Assembly: GCA_949361645.1 (NCBI GenBank)
Contig: OX442421.1
Span: forward strand, 9,645,484-9,709,483
Origin: Spongilla lacustris
Lineage: Eukaryota > Porifera > Demospongiae > Spongillida > Spongillidae
Reading direction: 5' to 3'
DNA: 64,000 bases
Shown in pieces: positions 44,692 to 64,000 of the stretch. Below the pieces are notes generated by a model. That model was not told the origin of the DNA. It made no database searches and worked only from the letters and a program-made list of their open reading frames with translations. The position numbers were made by a program, and so were the translations under genes. Positions within the stretch are counted from its first letter, which is position 1, and every line of letters begins with the position of its first letter.

Positions 44692-64000
<19,309 letters not shown>

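Overview
The window comes from an animal (metazoan) nuclear genome. It holds parts of two large, intron-rich cytoskeletal genes in divergent, head-to-head orientation, separated by about 1.4 kb near 43.25-44.69 kb. Both genes run off the window. I cannot place the species. The gene content (a class IX myosin; a CH-CH plus spectrin-repeat giant), many 51-66 nt introns and very heavy minisatellite load suggest an invertebrate. A sponge or other early-branching animal is a low-confidence guess.

Minus strand, 43253 down to 670: a giant actin-binding protein. Two alternative 40-nt first exons feed a tandem pair of calponin-homology domains (exons 2-8). A segment resembling the start of the plakin region of spectraplakins follows (exons 9-14), then a rod of about 25 spectrin repeats (exons 15-48). 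Forty-eight coding exons join in frame to about 3,330 codons, with one uncertain junction (exon 34/35). The 3' end lies left of base 1. The family is best described as spectraplakin/nesprin-like.

Plus strand, 44692 to the right edge: an unconventional myosin of class IX. Twenty-eight exons join to 2,013 codons: Ras-association-like start, motor head with P-loop, switch I and switch II, a long loop-2 insertion, four IQ motifs, coiled coil, a 538-codon low-complexity exon, and two C1 zinc fingers. The RhoGAP domain expected of class IX would lie beyond 64000. Both products act on actin, so a shared divergent promoter would be functionally coherent, but this is inference.

Almost everything else is intronic tandem repeat. 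Nearly every intron longer than about 200 nt carries its own private minisatellite or microsatellite. Summing the array coordinates listed here gives roughly 28 kb, about 45% of the window. The largest is a 5.9-kb array at 7424-13370. Two long inverted-repeat (foldback/MITE-like) elements lie in introns at 14147-15875 and 25178-26069, and the second appears to have seeded the adjacent minisatellite.

The most interesting points are these. Exons of the rod are built on an exact 327-nt (109-codon) module. A 972-nt intron made of a 21-bp polypyrimidine repeat is in frame and stop-free (exitron-like). Tandem duplications copy splice sites themselves, including three in-frame 5' splice sites 21 nt apart in the myosin gene. 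Duplicated alternative first exons start the rod gene, and a minisatellite grew from the tip of a transposon. I saw no rRNA, tRNA, CRISPR or prokaryotic features.
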